A program made the translations under genes and the position numbers. A stretch of 64,000 bases of DNA from Vitellaria paradoxa (lineage: Eukaryota; Streptophyta; Magnoliopsida; Ericales; Sapotaceae): NCBI GenBank assembly GCA_019916065.1, contig CM034241.1:2510562-2574561 (forward strand). Direction: 5' to 3'. The notes under the pieces were generated by a model. The model made no database searches and was not told the origin of the DNA. It saw only the letters and a program-made list of their open reading frames with translations. Below, piece after piece: positions 60,201 through 64,000 of this stretch (its first letter is position 1; every line of letters starts with the position of its first letter).

Positions 60201-60521
60201 GACTCAACTCAGATTTTCTACAATTCATTCGCACAAATCCCTTTGTCATTCTTGCTCAATTCATTCGATAAATCCTTTAAATAAATTTCCTGATTCACTC
60301 AAAAAGTAAAAAAAGAATTAAAAAAAAAAAGAGAAGATTTATAAGATCACAAAAGAAGAATTCCCTTTCTTACAAGATTTTATAATATGCCTATTCAATT
60401 TCATATTGTACATTAAGATTGGGTGCATATATATAAACTTACAAAGTCTTATTCTATCTAGAGCTCAAATACATAAATAGATTTCCTAAAAATATAAACA
60501 AATTTTCTAAATGGAAAAAAA
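56979..60521. other. Laccase promoter side and AT-rich spacer
   Basis: No supported gene. (AT)n tracts lie at about 57000-57041 and 57186-57222, within 250 bp of the laccase ATG, so length variation there could touch the promoter or leader. A decayed 'gagttcaaactt/gagctcaa' repeat lies at about 58560-58990, with an (AT)n at about 58757-58788. The rest is unremarkable AT-rich DNA. Confidence 0.55.
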
Positions 60522-62118
60522 TGTTACACCCCTATTTTAGGACACATATTTAATTTCTTAAATAGAGGGGACACATTTATTTACTCTATCCATAATAAGT
60601 CAATCATCACATTCTATTCAAAATCCTATATAAAAATAAAATACCACCTATTAAATTTACAGTTATTCCTTGGTAAAATAAACAAAATTTCACAAACACT
60701 TAAATATGTACAGACTCATAGTTTCTAACTTATTAAGCCAAGTCTTAGCCTGATACTATTAAAACTCTAGATTTATTTACACAAACTCCCACTCCTAGAC
60801 TCAACTTGAAATGCTTAAATTTTGAGTGTGAGTGCTACACACTCAGTGAGGGCATTATACTTAAAATAAAAGATAATAAATATAAACTAAAAATAATCTA
60901 CCGTAGTTATATAAGCAATTATCATACAGTCAAATAGTAATTAATTTCAATGTATCATAACAGACAGTGATATAATTATCTCAACACATAATTCATCGTC
61001 ACTTTTTGTTTATCATTCATTATCATCATTACTAGGCCCCAACTGGCCATCTCATAGCATATACGCATGATAAATGATTTAAATAGTAATGCAACACACA
61101 TTTGGCCCCATCTAACTTATGAGTTAAGCGTTCAACTGTGGACGATAGCTTTAATTTAGCATGTCCCATTAGCCCCATCTGGTCTGGTCCTATCTGGCCT
61201 CAATTATTGGTCCCATCGGACCTGGCCCTGTCTGGCCATTTTTTTCTTTTTTTTTTTTTTTACCCCATCTGGTCTCTTTTCATTTTTTTTCTTTGGCCCC
61301 ATTTGGCCTAGTCCCATCTGATCATAATGCAAATGTAATGCACACATTTTATGTTGGTATGTAATAATATTATTTTTTTCAAATAAAATATTATTTCCCA
61401 AATTTATCATTTCATAAACAATCACAATTCACAACTAACACAATAAATTTATAAAAACTTAGCACTTCATATCAGAATAAATAATTAATAACAACAACAA
61501 ATTAATAAAATTTATCAATTTATATTTAATATCTTTTACCTTTAAGTTTAATACACCCACCTGAACAGCAGATATTCTGAGAAAACTAAACTATTGGGTG
61601 GGTTGCTGTTGATTATCCTTAGGTCGTCAATAATTTGGCCAAAATTCCTAATTTTTTCTTCCTCACCTCTGTTTCTTTCGCATCGTTTTCCCTCACTCAT
61701 TTTTCGTACTATCTCCTTGACTGATTCTTCTTTTTTTTCCTACCCCGTGCACTTCATTTATATATACTAGCATATATTTCTTTGGTAGTGAAAAGTTAAT
61801 CGCCTCAACTTTTTTTCTCTTTCTTTCTCTTTTTTTTTTTTTTTTTCCCGAATGACCTACACGTCACCTAACTAGTAATGTCATTATTCACATATATGCA
61901 TTACTTTATAGTGGCCACGCGTCCTAGCCAAGCCACCATTTAGAATTAATTTATTAATAACTTAATTTAAATAATAACTTAATTAATCCACTAATTAGTT
62001 TAGATTAAACTTGACTAAATTTTAATATAATACCAAATTAATATGATTAAATTACTAAGATCAAATAAAAATCAAATTAATAATGTAATTAAAAATAATA
62101 AAAATTTAGGATGTCACA
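60522..62118 (-). mobile_element. Probable solo LTR of a Gypsy (chromovirus-like) element
   Basis: Read on the minus strand it starts TGTGACATCCTAAATTTT and ends ATAGGGGTGTAACA, typical termini of plant chromovirus LTRs. Also present is CTCACTGAGTGTGTAGCACT at about 60840, a phrase I associate with such LTRs. It is 1597 bp with no coding region. I see no matching 5-bp target duplication, so it may be a rearranged remnant or a product of inter-element recombination. Confidence 0.55.
61030..61330. repeat. Iterated 'GGCCCCATCTGG' minisatellite-like region
   Basis: At least eight imperfect copies of (GG)CCC(C)A(A/T)CTGG(C/T)C-type words, split by T-rich runs at about 61237-61260 and 61275-61290. 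It lies inside the probable solo LTR. Confidence 0.7.
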
Positions 62119-63179
62119 CAGAATCTTTCACAAAATAATTCGCTCAAGCCATCACGCTCCCTATGTTGTGCCGGCGGGGTATACTACCAAAAAATTAAAA
62201 GGTCGCCTTGCCTGCGCTCTGCTTGTGAGTCTCTCTAGAGTATATTTCTTGATTTTCTATACTTTGTTTCCTTTTGGGATTTAGGACTCCTCCTTGATTT
62301 AGACTTCATCTTCCAAATTGTATTATGTTAAATCTTTGACTTGGATTGCGATATCATGGTTGTGGTCTTTTAGAATCTTATCTATTTAAAAAATCTTCAA
62401 TTTAGGAGACACGCAAATCTTCTCTTCTTTTTCAATTTACGAAACATGCAAATCTTATCTTCTCTTTAATTTAGGAAATATTCAAATTTTGCCATATTTA
62501 ATTTAAGATTTTGTATGAATTTGTTATTATAAAGCTTTACATAATGTTTGTATAATTTTCGGTTTTCTCTCCTAACAACAGACGTTTATTGGTGAATTCT
62601 CCTAATTTATATGACAAATAGTATCATACTCTACATGTTTTGTTGCGTGGCTTGAAGAATGATGCTGATATTGCATTATTCGTCTAAAATTAATGAAAAA
62701 ATAGTGTAATTAAAGTTTAATAGTGTGGGTGCAGGTCTACAAAGCATGATAAAATATACAATCGATGAGTATATGTGATTTGATAGTATCTGCCCTATAT
62801 TAGTAAAAGATGTGGTAGCTGGATGCCAAGCTGGGTAATGAGTGTAATAGAATTCAAGTCTTTTTTCTAGTGTCCAACCGTAACACTATCGAAGCGTCTC
62901 TGAGGCAGCGTCGATTGCAAATCCTTGTGGTGGGGCGACGAAGGAATGGTACGATGGTTAAAAGTCAAACAGTATTGGTATCGACTTCGTGAATGAAAAG
63001 TTGTGGGGTCGCCTAAGAATTTCAATACAGTTTCGATATGAGAGAGGTCGGCGAAGTTTCCTTGAGCCCAAGCTTTCCTGGCTCAATTGTCTACACACAA
63101 AGAACCACGAGAAATCAGAAAAAGACAATAGGTAAATTCAAATAAGGTAGAGAAATAGAACACAGAAATTCCTCGACTT
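62119..63179. other. Spacer; possible SINE-like stretch at 62815-63010
   Basis: No supported gene. At 62815-63010 a GC-richer block carries a box-B-like AATTCAAGTC. It could be a decayed SINE or the eroded body of the Tat relative that follows. I see nothing else. Confidence 0.35.
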
Positions 63180-63716
63180 AAGCCCTGTGCTACTACCATA
63201 ATTGGAGGGAAGGGGTCCTTGTCAGGACAATTCATCTACTCACTCGAGACGACACAAACATCATTTTTGAATCCTTTGATATTATCTAGGAGCATGTGCA
63301 CTAGGGCCTTGTCAGGTTAGGATTTCAGGTATCATTTGTTTTCATTCCTCCTAATTCTCTGAATGTTGTAACAGTTTAACAGATCCCATTCGGATAAATG
63401 GAATCCGTACCTACAGTTAATCTCTTCTACTTCATTATCTATCCTATAGAAGTTGTGAAAGATAAATCTAGGGGAGAAATTACCAAAAAAAAAAAAAATG
63501 AATCTAGGGGAGAGATCAACCATATGGAACATCTTTCAAAAGAAAAGGGAAATGGGTAATCTCAAACCCTCATGTGATAGCAACGATTAGGAACATTCCT
63601 AATTCTTGGTCTTCTTCAGCCGCTAATCTAATATTTATGCCACTTGGGATATGATATTTTTGCTTGAAGCTAGCAATTTCCTCATCAGACCTGAGTTCGT
63701 CAGCAAGCCTACCCAT
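63180..63716 (-). pseudogene. Decayed exon 1 of a Tat-type antisense transposon-protein gene
   Basis: From ATG at 63716 on the minus strand the translation starts MGRLADELRSDEEI, matching MGRLANELSSEEKV of the gene at 6297. It continues with KYHIPSGINIRLA, then a TGA, then out-of-frame but recognisable blocks (HNFYRID..INCRYGFHLSEWDLLNCY, LVHMLLDNIK, DKDPFPPI). An A-rich tract with a short duplicated 'gaatctaggggaga' interrupts it at about 63465-63510. It ends where exon 1 of the intact copy ends. It is a fossil of a related element that probably continues beyond the window. Confidence 0.85.
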
Positions 63717-64000
63717 TATTGGTCCCCAAAATTAAATCAAAGAGGAAAATGAAAGAAATTAAAAACCCTAGAGACTCACTAAAAAAAGTTATGCAAAGGA
63801 AATAAAATCGCAAGAGAGAGAGAAAGCTCAGGGATCGCTTGAATGCTTAGGACATTCTGAGAAGTTCAGAAAGAGTAACAATGGCAAGAGCTTGAGATAT
63901 ATATACATATATCCAAATTTTGAATAAAACAGAAATGAAATGAATGGCGGCAAAATTTTATTCATTGCGCCATCTAAATTGATGTTAAAGTGATAGTTGA
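63717..64000 (-). other. Upstream flank of the decayed Tat-type gene
   Basis: Read on the minus strand this corresponds in place, and loosely in sequence (GGCGGTAAT-like 'ggcggcaaaatt', a GA-rich run, a TATATATA stretch), to the leader of the intact antisense gene at about 6030-6296. No ORF. Confidence 0.45.

Noticed and set aside
61204..61425. 73-aa minus-strand open frame
   Set aside because: It is the translation of the 'CCCCATCTGG' repeats and poly-T tracts inside a probable LTR.

Overview
The window is nuclear DNA from a eudicot flowering plant. The evidence is intron-rich genes with GT..AG introns, a chloroplast-targeted photosynthetic enzyme, a laccase with a microRNA397 site, AT-rich intergenic DNA full of short inverted-repeat elements, and plant LTR retrotransposons. 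I cannot name the species from sequence alone.

Layout. 1-4861 is AT-rich repeat-bearing DNA. 4862-16530 is one large, apparently young insertion: a Ty3/Gypsy element of the Tat type, read on the minus strand, with an intact 1873-aa gag-pol, a second spliced gene on the opposite strand (6297-9148), a 113-bp tandem array between them, and an exact 5-bp target duplication (CCATG). Its two ends are inverted copies of each other (145 bp with no mismatch) instead of the direct LTRs expected. 16531-21671 is repeat-rich spacer. Five plant genes follow: an O-fucosyltransferase-type glycosyltransferase (+, 21672-25755) broken by one extra base in exon 7; a LisH-domain protein (+, 27470-30815); chloroplast fructose-1,6-bisphosphatase (-, 31403-35173); a PAR1-family secreted Cys-rich protein (+, 42074-45523) whose second intron carries a 924-bp Mutator-like foldback element; and a laccase (-, 52927-56978).

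45524-52926 is an insertion hot spot. It holds a tRNA-derived SINE with a 22-bp target duplication, a 1.5-kb solo LTR with a 5-bp duplication placed inside a degenerate AT-rich tandem array, and a decayed coding fragment. 56979-64000 is spacer with a probable second solo LTR. At the right edge is a decayed relative of the Tat antisense gene.

The plant genes are not an obvious functional cluster: they serve the Calvin cycle/sucrose branch (FBPase), sugar-responsive secretion (PAR1), apoplastic phenol oxidation (laccase), glycosylation and an unknown LisH role. The strongest lead for something undescribed is the Tat element: inverted termini, an antisense spliced gene with a plant-transposon-type N-terminus, hairpin-bearing repeats and a GCCGAGC word repeated along its length. 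Splice sites were assigned by eye from reading frame, GT/AG signals and family knowledge; no search or alignment program was run.
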